Source of the DNA: a virus
DNA length: 26,176 nucleotides
IMG/VR virus record: IMGVR_UViG_3300047408_000176
Coordinates: 1 to 26,176 of that record
Strand: one strand, 5' to 3'
In this document: positions 12,780 through 19,445 of the stretch, in pieces
Layout of the letters: each line of letters begins with the position of its first letter
Position numbering within the stretch: position 1 is the first letter of the stretch
Made by a program: the position numbers and the translations under genes
The notes under the pieces: generated by a model
What the model was told of the DNA's origin: nothing
Seen by the model: only the letters and a program-made list of their open reading frames with translations
Database searches by the model: none

Positions 12780-13307
12780 CTATCCAGCCACGCCCCTTCG
12801 CATAATCCCAGCAGCCATCGAGTTCGTAGGGCGTCAAATCGCCAACGTCTCCGGGTCTGACTCCGCAATGTCCGAGGAACGGCTGCCAGTAGGACCGAGG
12901 ATCCTCAGAGGCTGGCCCCCATCGCCGTTCGAAGGTGACCCAGAAGTTGTGGAACCATCGCTGTTGTTTGGTGGCCCGCCGCTCGAGCTCTCGCTGCCAC
13001 TCGTCGGCGGTGAAGTCGGGGGGCGCTCCACAGCCTCAGCGGCTTCGTCCATTTCGACGGTGATCGCACCAACTTCAGCATCAAGGATGTCGTCAGAGTT
13101 GACGGTCTTGCCTGCGCGTTGCAACACGATCACCGTGAACGCGACGACCAAGTCGTAATCGCCGGCTTGGAGCGCGTCGAGGATTTCGCCTGCACGGACG
13201 CCACTGATCGTCTTGATCAGGTGGAGTTCACGGCCAGTGAAACCGGAGACGTCGAGGGGGTAACTGCCGTCATACGGTGGCAGCTTCTCAATGATCAGCT
13301 TGGGCAC
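12772..13307 (-). CDS. Tail assembly chaperone, -1 frameshift fusion (gpGT-like)
   Basis: A second reading frame, open from the slippery site down to TAG at 12772-12774, encodes a charged, tryptophan-rich domain. It begins DFTADEWQRELERR and ends LTPYELDGCWDYAKGRGW, typical of phage T-type chaperone domains. It has no start codon of its own. The heptamer C CCC CCG at 13023-13017, in the zero frame, allows a -1 slip that joins 97 zero-frame codons to 81 shifted codons, giving 178 aa. The fused product is expected as a minor species. Confidence 0.85.
12834..13307 (-). CDS. Tail assembly chaperone, short form (gpG-like)
   Basis: The 157-aa zero-frame product has a folded N-terminal domain (MPKLIIEKLPPYDGSYPLD, then FTGRELHLIKTISGVRAGE, then YDLVVAFTVIVLQRAG). 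It ends in a low-complexity Ser/Gly/Pro tail of about 60 residues. This tail is the part read in the non-shifted frame over the region whose -1 frame encodes the conserved gpT-like domain. The gene lies directly before the tape measure, the standard position. Its function is to bind and hold the tape measure during tail assembly. Confidence 0.85.
   Translation of the reverse strand: MPKLIIEKLPPYDGSYPLDVSGFTGRELHLIKTISGVRAGEILDALQAGDYDLVVAFTVIVLQRAGKTVNSDDILDAEVGAITVEMDEAAEAVERPPTSPPTSGSESSSGGPPNNSDGSTTSGSPSNGDGGQPLRILGPTGSRSSDIAESDPETLAI
13017..13023 (-). promoter_or_regulatory. -1 frameshift slippery site C CCC CCG
   Basis: On the minus strand the zero-frame codons GAG CGC CCC CCG contain the heptamer C-CCC-CCG, an X-XXY-YYZ site on proline codons. 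Slipping back one base gives CCC CCC and then GAC TTC, entering the gpT-like frame. The C-run is six bases long. A stimulatory hairpin could not be assigned with confidence. Confidence 0.8.
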
Positions 13308-13318
13308 TTTGATCCTTC

Positions 13319-13699
13319 CTAGTAGAAACCGGACGCGACAGAAGACTCGGTAACCAGCTCTTCCATTCCGGCGACGACGATCTCCTGTTTCGCGTCGAGC
13401 GCCGACTGCATCGCATCCATCAGTTCACCGAACAGGTTCACTCTCGGCGGTCCCGTCGAGCGGTGCGATTTCGGTGCGACATAGGCGCCTTTGATGGTGA
13501 CTCCGATCCGCATCCGTTCCCAGCGCGGCCCGATGTTCGTGATCCCCGAAACAGCCTGAGACTCGGCCTCGCGCCTGACGAACTCAGCCAACGCAACGAT
13601 GCGTGGTTTGATCTCAGTGAGAACTTGACGGCGCAACTGGAGAAAGGCGCGGTCGAGTTCGGCCTGTCCTTTGATCTCGATGTGAGTCGTCGGCGCCAC
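13319..13699 (-). CDS. HK97 gp10-like head-tail/tail completion protein
   Basis: The 126-aa product begins with GTG at 13699, 3 bases after the preceding stop. It shows the gp10-like layout: IEIKGQAELDRAFLQLRRQV, a long helix LAEFVRREAESQA, and then GVTIKGAYVAPKS with a PRVNLFGELMDAM segment near the C-terminus. The YVAP...PR.NL motif is typical of actinophage gp10 homologues. In most phages this gene precedes the major tail protein, whereas here it follows it. The assignment is by pattern, not by search. Confidence 0.7.
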   Translation of the reverse strand: MAPTTHIEIKGQAELDRAFLQLRRQVLTEIKPRIVALAEFVRREAESQAVSGITNIGPRWERMRIGVTIKGAYVAPKSHRSTGPPRVNLFGELMDAMQSALDAKQEIVVAGMEELVTESSVASGFY

Positions 13700-13702
13700 G
13701 GC

Positions 13703-14122
13703 TTACGAAGTCGGGTAGGTAACTCCAGCCTGGGACGCGTTCTGGAAGACGTACGTCGCCGAGTTCGCGTCGCCGATCTTGCCGTCGAGCATCGGGTAGG
13801 TGAACAGGAGCGCCGTCATCAGATACGCCGGGTTCGTCGCCGACCTTGCTGCGAGTACCGGCCGGACTTCGACGGTGAACGGCGTCGTCGACGAAATGAG
13901 CGGCTGCAACGTCGCGTGGACTTTCGCCGCGGCGAAGTCCTGGAAGAAGTCGAACGTCGCGGTCGCGTCGCCCAACCCTTTCGCATACGCGATGTTCAGT
14001 GCACCCATCGCGGTGATGTCGACGTTCGCCCTGCTGTCCGTCAGGCTCACGGATGAGCAGTGGTCGGACAGGTCGACTCCGTTGATGATGACTTGTGCGT
14101 TGGTGAGTGTTCCGATCGCCAT
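13703..14122 (-). CDS. Major tail protein
   Basis: The 139-aa protein starts MAIGTLTNAQVIINGVDLS and has the alternating strand pattern of tail-tube proteins: SSVSLTDSRANVDIT, ATATFDFFQDF, FTVEVRPV, YLMTALLFTYPM. It ends with an Asn/Ser-rich strand. The NAQVxINGVDLSDH opening is characteristic of tube proteins in actinophages. Its size is typical of the simplest tail-tube subunits. The ATG directly follows the TAG of the 51-aa gene. Confidence 0.8.
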   Translation of the reverse strand: MAIGTLTNAQVIINGVDLSDHCSSVSLTDSRANVDITAMGALNIAYAKGLGDATATFDFFQDFAAAKVHATLQPLISSTTPFTVEVRPVLAARSATNPAYLMTALLFTYPMLDGKIGDANSATYVFQNASQAGVTYPTS

Positions 14123-14278
14123 CTACTTGTTCGCCTCCTTCTTTTTGTCGTGCTCGATCCAGCCGGCGGCGGTGACGGCGAGCTCTTCTTCCTTCTCGAG
14201 TTTCAGTTCGACCGTGTCGCCGATCTCGGCTCCATACCGCTGTGCGCCCTCCTGGGACGCGATGACGTACTTAGGCAT
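14123..14278 (-). CDS. 51-aa hypothetical protein before the major tail gene
   Basis: The gene is open from ATG 14278, with a GGAG-type site (GGAGACACC) just upstream, to TAG at 14123-14125, and the next gene's ATG follows immediately. The protein is strongly charged: MPKYVIASQEGAQRYGAEI, an acidic helix (VELKLEKEEEL), AGWIEHDKKKEANK. Its short length, ribosome site and perfect packing between neighbours support it as real. The function is unknown. Confidence 0.75.
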   Translation of the reverse strand: MPKYVIASQEGAQRYGAEIGDTVELKLEKEEELAVTAAGWIEHDKKKEANK

Positions 14279-14287
14279 TGGTGTCTC

Positions 14288-14635
14288 CTAGGGCTGGGTG
14301 AGCTGGACTGCGGCGACCGTTACGGTCGTAACGCCCGAATATGTGATGGTGCAGAGGCCGGTGACCGGGTCGGCGAACGTGGCCGCGTCGACCGGACCGA
14401 TCCACCTGGTCGTCGCGTTCACGACGGTGATCACTGGTGACGTGATCGCCACGTTCGGTTCGTAGGTACGGGCGGCCGGTACTGCGAGCGTGACGGTGAT
14501 GGAGGAGCCGCCACCGTTCACAACCTCGAGGAACATTCCGGATCCGACCGCCATCGCGTCACCACCACCAGCCGCGGCGACCGGCGTAATCAGGGTTCCA
14601 GCCCTGGTGATCGGCTGGGTTGTCAGTGTTGCCAT
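14288..14635 (-). CDS. Putative structural protein, 115 aa
   Basis: It begins MATLTTQPITRAGTLITPVAAA. The protein is beta-rich, with a GGSSITVTLAVPAA strand, YEPNVAITSPVIT, and a C-terminal GLCTITYSGVTTVTVAAVQL. This resembles small Ig-like or beta-sandwich virion proteins such as decoration or spike proteins. It lies in the neck/tail module between the tail-terminator candidate and the major tail protein. Its exact place in the particle is unknown. Confidence 0.65.
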   Translation of the reverse strand: MATLTTQPITRAGTLITPVAAAGGGDAMAVGSGMFLEVVNGGGSSITVTLAVPAARTYEPNVAITSPVITVVNATTRWIGPVDAATFADPVTGLCTITYSGVTTVTVAAVQLTQP

Positions 14636-14647
14636 CGTTCCTCCTCG

Positions 14648-15085
14648 TTAGTTGCCGGCCGCCAAAACTCGGACAGTCCATTCGGCGCCGAGAACCGACG
14701 GGCTGCCTGGACGCGTATAGATGCGGTAGCCGCTACAGGTGAGCGCGGACACGTCGCCGGCGATGCCGCCGAGATAGGTTCTCGGCGAGCCGCCGTCGGG
14801 CACCTCGAGCGCGCGCTTGACGGATTGGGCGCCGCTCGGGGCGATGAACGCATCGAGCGCGACTTGTGCGCCCTGGTCGGCGGTGTCGCCGACGAACGCT
14901 TGGACGGTGAAGTCCCATTGGTCGAGGCCGCGCGCTGCGGCGAGGTCGTAGGTGATCTGTGCGGGGTAGAGGTGGATCGTCGGGGGTGTCGGCTGGGCGA
15001 GCATGTAGGCGCTGACCTGGATGCCTGTGAGGGTGGAGAGGTTGGCCGCCAATGCTTGGCGGATGGTTGTCAGGGTCGCGGTCAT
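14648..15085 (-). CDS. Neck / tail terminator-like protein
   Basis: The 145-aa protein starts at ATG 15085 immediately after the connector stop. It has an N-terminal helix (LTTIRQALAANLSTL), a GIQVSAYMLAQPTPPTIHLYP strand-turn, then DQWDFTVQAFVGDTADQGAQVALDAFIAP and a C-terminal strand WTVRVLAAG. This alternation of strands with a central FVGxxADQxAQ helix is typical of tail terminator/neck proteins encoded just after the gp6-like connector. The exact family is unconfirmed. Confidence 0.65.
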   Translation of the reverse strand: MTATLTTIRQALAANLSTLTGIQVSAYMLAQPTPPTIHLYPAQITYDLAAARGLDQWDFTVQAFVGDTADQGAQVALDAFIAPSGAQSVKRALEVPDGGSPRTYLGGIAGDVSALTCSGYRIYTRPGSPSVLGAEWTVRVLAAGN

Positions 15086-15703
15086 TCAGACGAGTGGCCG
15101 GTGCCGGTAGAAGCGTTGGAGGAGGCTGGAGACGTCGGGGTCGGTGCGGGCGATCCGCATCGCGGCTCCTTCGTCGACGCCGACGGTGACGATCCCAAAG
15201 GGTGCCTCCCTGATCCGTCGGAGGAGTTTCGCAGCGAGGATTTCGGTGGCCGCGTAGACGTCATCCGGGACGAGCGACCAACCGAACTGGCCGACCACCT
15301 TCACGGACTGCTCGATGTAGGTGGGGAACCAGCGGCCCGAGAGAGCCCGGATTGTGATCTGCTCGAACGGCCAGAAGTCCGCGACCGCGTTCAGCGGCTC
15401 GAGGACGAAGTCTGTGCCCTGCGTCCATGTCTCGGTGAAACTGCCGGTGCCACCGCGGTCGATCGTGACGCTCGTCAACACGACGAGGTCGTCGATTGGG
15501 AGTTTGCGGAGCGATTCGGGCGTGTAGTAGCGGATCTGGTTGGCGTCGGTGTCGAGGTAGAAGCGGCGGCCGGTTGTGTCGTCGACGGCACGGGACGCGG
15601 CGAGGCAGGCGGCGGTGATGTCGGCGTCGGCGTAGGTTTGGCCGGTCAGCGTCAGGGATGCTTTCAGTTGTGTCGCGGTGACGTAACCGACCGGATTCGC
15701 CAT
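15086..15703 (-). CDS. Head-tail connector (gp6-like)
   Basis: The 205-aa protein opens with ANPVGYVTATQLKASLTL, then a helix ADITAACLAASRAVDDTTGRRF. This matches the start of gp6-like connectors, which use a DDxTGRxF turn. A beta region (VVLTSVTIDRGGTGSFTETW) and a C-terminal helical bundle (YAATEILAAKLLRRIREAPF) follow. It forms the ring under the portal. Its ATG at 15703 directly precedes the neck genes, in the standard siphoviral order. Confidence 0.82.
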   Translation of the reverse strand: MANPVGYVTATQLKASLTLTGQTYADADITAACLAASRAVDDTTGRRFYLDTDANQIRYYTPESLRKLPIDDLVVLTSVTIDRGGTGSFTETWTQGTDFVLEPLNAVADFWPFEQITIRALSGRWFPTYIEQSVKVVGQFGWSLVPDDVYAATEILAAKLLRRIREAPFGIVTVGVDEGAAMRIARTDPDVSSLLQRFYRHRPLV

Positions 15704-15880
15704 TCAGCCGTCAGCCTTCCTAGGAATCGCCGGCCCATATCCGTCGAGGAGGGATGCGAGCACCCATGCGGCGAGACCGAAACAGATCAGGTCAAGCTCG
15801 CCCTGGCCGAACAGTGTGCCGTTGAAGCCGCCGATCAGGAACAGGATCAGCGCGAGAACGCGAAGGAGGAGGCCGATCAT
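15704..15880 (-). CDS. 58-aa membrane protein in the head module
   Basis: The ATG at 15880 overlaps the 76-aa gene's stop in ATGA, and its own TGA abuts the connector's ATG. It has two hydrophobic helices, about residues 2-18 (IGLLLRVLALILFLIGG) and 31-46 (LICFGLAAWVLASLL), with a FNGTLFGQGELD loop between them. A membrane protein inside a head gene block is unexpected for a virion component. Such genes recur in actinophages, and their role is unknown. Confidence 0.72.
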   Translation of the reverse strand: MIGLLLRVLALILFLIGGFNGTLFGQGELDLICFGLAAWVLASLLDGYGPAIPRKADG

Positions 15881-16107
15881 GCTTCGCCTCGCTTCTCGCC
15901 GGGAGCTGCGGTCGCCTTCTCAACGGTCGGCCTCTTGTGAAACCGGATGTCTGCGTCGGTCTCCGGGTCGAAGAACTGGCCGTGACTCTTCAGGATCGAT
16001 GCACCCTTTTCGGCCCGGTCGCCTTTCTTGACCCAGACCTGTTCACCGTCGGCGACTGTCGCGAATGCCTGGTTCGCAACATAGATTTCCGCGGTCTGTC
16101 GCGCCAT
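15877..16107 (-). CDS. 76-aa hypothetical head-region protein
   Basis: It starts at ATG 16107. The product begins MARQTAEIYVANQAFATVADGEQVWVKKGDRAEKG and continues to SHGQFFDPETDADIRF. The pattern of two short strands followed by an HxxFFxP turn occurs in small proteins encoded after capsid genes in several actinophages. The tail is lysine/glutamate rich. It is probably virion-associated, but the function is not known. Confidence 0.7.
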   Translation of the reverse strand: MARQTAEIYVANQAFATVADGEQVWVKKGDRAEKGASILKSHGQFFDPETDADIRFHKRPTVEKATAAPGEKRGEA

Positions 16108-16115
16108 CTTGTCTC

Positions 16116-16409
16116 CTATCCCTGGGTTCGTTTCGCTGTGCCGCCGGACGTGTAGACGTTCGTGAACGTCGAGCCTTTGAGGTCGAAATGATTAGCGTCG
16201 ATGAACGCGACACGCCAGTTGGCGGCGTTCGCCTCAACCGTTCCGCCGACACCTGTGATTGTCACGCGGTCCTCGTCTCGGAACGTGTGAGCGACACAGA
16301 GAATCTGGATCAAACCGCCATGTGTGGCCGCACCCGTGATCGCCTTAATGAGTCCCTTGTTCTTCTTCTGCTGCTGCTGCTGGCCGCCGAAACCGCCGTA
16401 ACTGCTCAC
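16116..16409 (-). CDS. FCCH-like beta-domain protein with poly-Gln N-terminus
   Basis: The GTG at 16409 overlaps the preceding stop in GTGA. A Gly/Ser opening followed by five glutamines and KKNK gives a flexible, basic N-terminus. Residues 40-95 carry the pattern RVTITGVGGTVEANAANW, AFIDANHFDLKGS and YTSGG. This is the recurring G.V.ITG...N..W.V..ID..HF.L.GS motif of FCCH-like domains found in phage structural proteins. It is likely a surface or decoration protein. Confidence 0.72.
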   Translation of the reverse strand: MSSYGGFGGQQQQQKKNKGLIKAITGAATHGGLIQILCVAHTFRDEDRVTITGVGGTVEANAANWRVAFIDANHFDLKGSTFTNVYTSGGTAKRTQG

Positions 16410-16822
16410 CCGTTGGCCTGGTCCTGCATCTGCTGGTCCTGTTCGCCGTAGATGATCTTGTGCTGCGCGATCTGGACGGGTTGCGGCCGGCCGCCCTGTT
16501 GCGTGTTGTAGTCGACCGACGGGCCACCCTCGACCACGTTCGTCGACGCGTGCGACGCGGGAGGCGGCACCTGGCCGGGAGGCCCTTCGTGACCCTCGAG
16601 ACCCTTCTGCGTCGGGCCGTGGCCGGTCGTGATGATCGTCTGCGAAGGCGCCGCAGTCGGCGCTCCTCCGGCCAATGGTGTCTCCGGGACGGCGTATGCG
16701 GACGTGCCGCCCGTGTTCGTCTGCGGCCGATAGTTCGTCGACGTCGACTGGATCGGCTTGACCTGTTTGCCGCCGGATCCTGGCGCCGACGAGCCTCCAC
16801 TGTTGACTGTTCCGTCTGCCAT
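16406..16822 (-). CDS. 138-aa low-complexity protein after the capsid gene
   Basis: The ATG at 16822 has AAAGGAG upstream. The protein is disordered in composition, very rich in Gly, Pro, Ser, Thr and Gln (for example GGSSAPGSGGKQVKPIQ and GPPGQVPPPASH). It ends in a helical, glutamine-rich segment HKIIYGEQDQQMQDQ. No folded domain is evident. Its place directly behind the major capsid suggests a head-associated or internal protein. The repetitive composition makes family assignment impossible by eye. Confidence 0.7.
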   Translation of the reverse strand: MADGTVNSGGSSAPGSGGKQVKPIQSTSTNYRPQTNTGGTSAYAVPETPLAGGAPTAAPSQTIITTGHGPTQKGLEGHEGPPGQVPPPASHASTNVVEGGPSVDYNTQQGGRPQPVQIAQHKIIYGEQDQQMQDQANG

Positions 16823-16846
16823 CTGTGCTCCTTTCGGTGGACGGGC

Positions 16847-16885
16847 TTAGAAGCCCCCGCCTCCACTCATTCCCCAGAATCCCAT
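16847..16885 (-). CDS. 12-codon mini-gene (MGFWGMSGGGGF)
   Basis: Between the capsid gene and the 138-aa gene lies ATG at 16885 followed by 11 sense codons and TAA. It is preceded by AAAGGAG at 8-base spacing, a site nearly identical to that of the following gene. The peptide is Gly/aromatic rich. It is too short for routine gene calling. Either it is translated, or it is the relic of a longer gene. Confidence 0.4.
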   Translation of the reverse strand: MGFWGMSGGGGF

Positions 16886-16914
16886 TTGCTGTGTCTCCTT
16901 TCAGGCGGGCGAAG

Positions 16915-16937
16915 GGGAGCGGCCGTAGCCGCCTCCC
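16915..16937 (-). other. UACG-capped hairpin behind the capsid gene
   Basis: Minus-strand GGGAG-G-CGGC, loop TACG, then GCCG-CTCCC forms a 9-bp GC-rich stem with one bulged G. It is closed by C(UACG)G, an exceptionally stable tetraloop type. It begins 17 bases after the capsid stop (16954). No U-run follows, so it is more likely an mRNA 3'-stabilising or processing element than an intrinsic terminator, though partial termination is possible. Confidence 0.6.
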
Positions 16938-16953
16938 TTGGGCCCGTTTCTTC

Positions 16954-18468
16954 CTAGGTCGTGCCGGTCATCGCCACGAAGGCGGAGGCCGAGAGGACCT
17001 TGGACGTGTTCCTCCACCAGGCGTACACGCCGCGCTGGCCTACCGGCAAGTTGCCCTGGCCGGCGCCGAACAGGAACGGGATCAGCTCGATATGCATCCC
17101 GATCCGGTCGAGAATGAGGAAGTAGTTGAAGTCGCCTACGACCATGATCTTGGTCGCGTTGACGACTGTGGCCTGCATCGCGGACGCCTCCCAGGCGCCC
17201 CGTCCGAGCAGCGTTGCCCCCGTGTTGCCGGGAGTCGGAGCCTGCGTGACGAGACCCTGCGAGATGTAGAGCCACAACGCTGCACCGCCGGCCGTGTCGA
17301 TGCCGCGGACGACGTTGTAGATGCCGCGGTTCGCGACGAACGATTCGTTCGGCCGGAACCTCGGCGGTAGCGTCGCCTCGAAGTTGTACATCGACAGCGC
17401 CGTGACCGTCAGCCCGGTCGGAGCTGCGAACGTCGTGGTTGCGCCGGTGACGAACCCCTGCGGGTTCACACCAGCACCGGACCCGGTCACGAACGCGGCA
17501 CCCTCTTCGTCGTCTTTCGCGTCCTGGAAGAGGCTGGCGAGCTCGTTCTCCATGCCGACCCAGTCCTCCTCGATCTCGACGGAGAACGGCACGAACGCCT
17601 GCGCCTTGGTGACCGTCGCGGTCGGGGCGAGCATCGTCGGGCTGTTGTCTGAAGCGACCGCAGCCTCTCCTGCACGCGCCGCGACGATCGCGCCGCTCGA
17701 GATGCCGTTCCAGGTGTTCGACCCAACAAGCGTCTCGTTCCTACCGAGAGCACGCGTCGGGTTGACGACCGAGTTCGACGTCGGGATGACGGTCGGGTCG
17801 AGCGTGAACGGGACAGCCTGGCCGCCGACGGTTGCGCCGAGACCAAGTGCACGCTGCTCCTCACGCGACAACCCGGATCCGCCGAGACCGATCGACGCCG
17901 ACAAGGCTTTGCGGAACGCCTGCCGGTAGATCGGGCTGCCGGTGATCAGGAGATGCCGTGCCATCGCACCCGGATCGCCCTGCGGCGTCTGGGTCTTCTC
18001 AAGCAGCCGTTCGACGTGTGCCTGGCAGTCCTCCCGGTTGACGGTCTGGCCGGGCTTGCCGACGTACGGGAACTTCGCGATCTCGATCGCCCGCATCGCC
18101 CGGTCCCGGTACTCGTCCCTGGTCTGGTCGGGTTCGTACGGGTTGTTCCTGATGGTCGTCAGGTCGTAGATGTCGCGCTCCTTCACCGAGCCTTTCGGCT
18201 CGCGGAAGAAGCTGTCGTCGAGCCGTTCGCTGCGGCCCGGTTCGTCGCCGTACCGCTCGAGCGTCTTCTTGCGCGCCTCGAGCTCCTTCACACGACCATC
18301 GAGATCCTCGATTGTCCGTGTGACACCGGCGAACTCGTCACGGGCCGCATCGCTCATCGGCAGCCCGGATGATTCGCCGTCCAGCTCCTTGAGGCGGCCG
18401 CTGAGGTCGTTCCTGACCTCGCGCAGCTCCTCAATGGAGCGGTATTCGTTGAGGTTTACGGGGTCCAT
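16954..18468 (-). CDS. Major capsid protein (HK97 fold) with N-terminal delta domain
   Basis: The 504-aa product starts at ATG 18468, preceded by GGGAGGGG; an ATG at 18480 is in frame but lacks this site. Residues 1-80 form a charged coiled coil (IEELREVRNDLSGRLKELDG, then IEDLDGRVKELEARKKTLERYG), the delta/scaffold region removed by the protease. Further on come the HK97-type features: VVNPTRALGRNETLVGSNTW, EDWVGMENELASLFQDAKDDEEGAAF, GVNPQGFV, the FVANRGIYNVVRG spine region, and the C-terminal YNYFLILDRIGMHIEL-like segment and YAWWRNTSKV. It builds the icosahedral shell. It overlaps the protease gene by 13 bp. Confidence 0.92.
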   Translation of the reverse strand: MDPVNLNEYRSIEELREVRNDLSGRLKELDGESSGLPMSDAARDEFAGVTRTIEDLDGRVKELEARKKTLERYGDEPGRSERLDDSFFREPKGSVKERDIYDLTTIRNNPYEPDQTRDEYRDRAMRAIEIAKFPYVGKPGQTVNREDCQAHVERLLEKTQTPQGDPGAMARHLLITGSPIYRQAFRKALSASIGLGGSGLSREEQRALGLGATVGGQAVPFTLDPTVIPTSNSVVNPTRALGRNETLVGSNTWNGISSGAIVAARAGEAAVASDNSPTMLAPTATVTKAQAFVPFSVEIEEDWVGMENELASLFQDAKDDEEGAAFVTGSGAGVNPQGFVTGATTTFAAPTGLTVTALSMYNFEATLPPRFRPNESFVANRGIYNVVRGIDTAGGAALWLYISQGLVTQAPTPGNTGATLLGRGAWEASAMQATVVNATKIMVVGDFNYFLILDRIGMHIELIPFLFGAGQGNLPVGQRGVYAWWRNTSKVLSASAFVAMTGTT

Positions 18469-19433
18469 AGCCCCTCCCATACGTCAGGTGGCGTCTTCGG
18501 CCACGGTGGAATGACGTGCGCGGCGTCCCGGTCCGAGGTGCCCTCAGGGGCGGCGTCAGGAGGAGGTGCGCTTCTTCCAGTTGACGACGTCTCGTCGTCG
18601 GGTTCTGCTCCCTCGTCTTCTGCAACCTCTACTGGGACGAGGCTGGCGAGGGCTCGCAGGACATCCTCCATGACCGGCACGTTGGCCTGGTCGGCGGGTT
18701 CGTCCTGCTCAGCGATGTACATGGTTGCCAGATCGATCATCTGGGCGAGAGTCGACAAGTCTTCGGTGTCCATGCGTGTGACTTCGAGGCTGCGCAACAG
18801 CTCGTCGCGCATCTCCTCGGTGAGGCCGCCAGCTACCAGGCGGCGCGCCATGAACTCGTCAGTCAGCGAACGGACCGACGCCGAGGCGCCTGGATCGGCT
18901 GGGAACACGACCGGCCCGAACTCCGGCACGGAAACCTCGAGCAGCGTCCGCTCCGGCAACCCTTTCGGGTTGTACTCGGACGGTTTCGCGTCGCGGTTGA
19001 AGTTCTCCCGTTGGACGCTGAACCGGTAGGAGGCGCCGTAGCTGCCGGCGCGCAAACCTGAGACGACGAGGTCGGGGACGCCCTTGAAGAGCGGCACCTC
19101 GTAATACGGGCCTTTGCGGCGAATCTCGAGGACGTCGGGGACGCCGAGCGGCTTGTTTCCGAGCTCGGGATCCTGGCCGTGCTCGAACAGCACCTTCGGC
19201 GTTCGCTCCTCGAACGTCTTCGTGAATGCGGACGGGGCGATTCGTTCCATGAACTGGCCCTCGAACACGCTGTCGATCTCGTTCCAGACTCCGAAGCGTG
19301 AGAAGTAGCCCTTCATCACGGGTGGCCCGTCGGCGTCGTCGCGCAGCTCGAGCTCGCGGGGCGGCAGCGCGCGGACGAGATCGTCGCGGGGCGGACGTGC
19401 ACCGACCTCCCTAGTTGGGTTGTCTGAATCCAT
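18456..19433 (-). CDS. HK97-type prohead protease
   Basis: The 325-aa protein carries the prohead-protease core at about residues 38-210. It includes VMKGYFSRFGVWNE, FMERIAPSAFTKTF, VLFEHGQDP with the catalytic H85, and AGSYGASYRFSV with the catalytic S135. LLEVSVPEFGPVVFPADPGA closes the core. The remaining 110 residues are acidic and Ser/Pro rich, possibly a scaffold-like extension cut during maturation. It processes the capsid delta domain. The ATG at 19433 follows a perfect TAGGAGG that overlaps the portal stop codon. Confidence 0.92.
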   Translation of the reverse strand: MDSDNPTREVGARPPRDDLVRALPPRELELRDDADGPPVMKGYFSRFGVWNEIDSVFEGQFMERIAPSAFTKTFEERTPKVLFEHGQDPELGNKPLGVPDVLEIRRKGPYYEVPLFKGVPDLVVSGLRAGSYGASYRFSVQRENFNRDAKPSEYNPKGLPERTLLEVSVPEFGPVVFPADPGASASVRSLTDEFMARRLVAGGLTEEMRDELLRSLEVTRMDTEDLSTLAQMIDLATMYIAEQDEPADQANVPVMEDVLRALASLVPVEVAEDEGAEPDDETSSTGRSAPPPDAAPEGTSDRDAAHVIPPWPKTPPDVWEGLWTP

Positions 19434-19445
19434 CGGCTAAGCCTC

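Noticed and set aside
14825-15940. Long plus-strand open frame (371 aa) opposite the neck and connector genes
   Set aside because: Its composition is that of an antisense shadow (Asp/Glu/Gly/Val/Arg rich). It lies across three well-supported minus-strand genes and has no recognisable domain.
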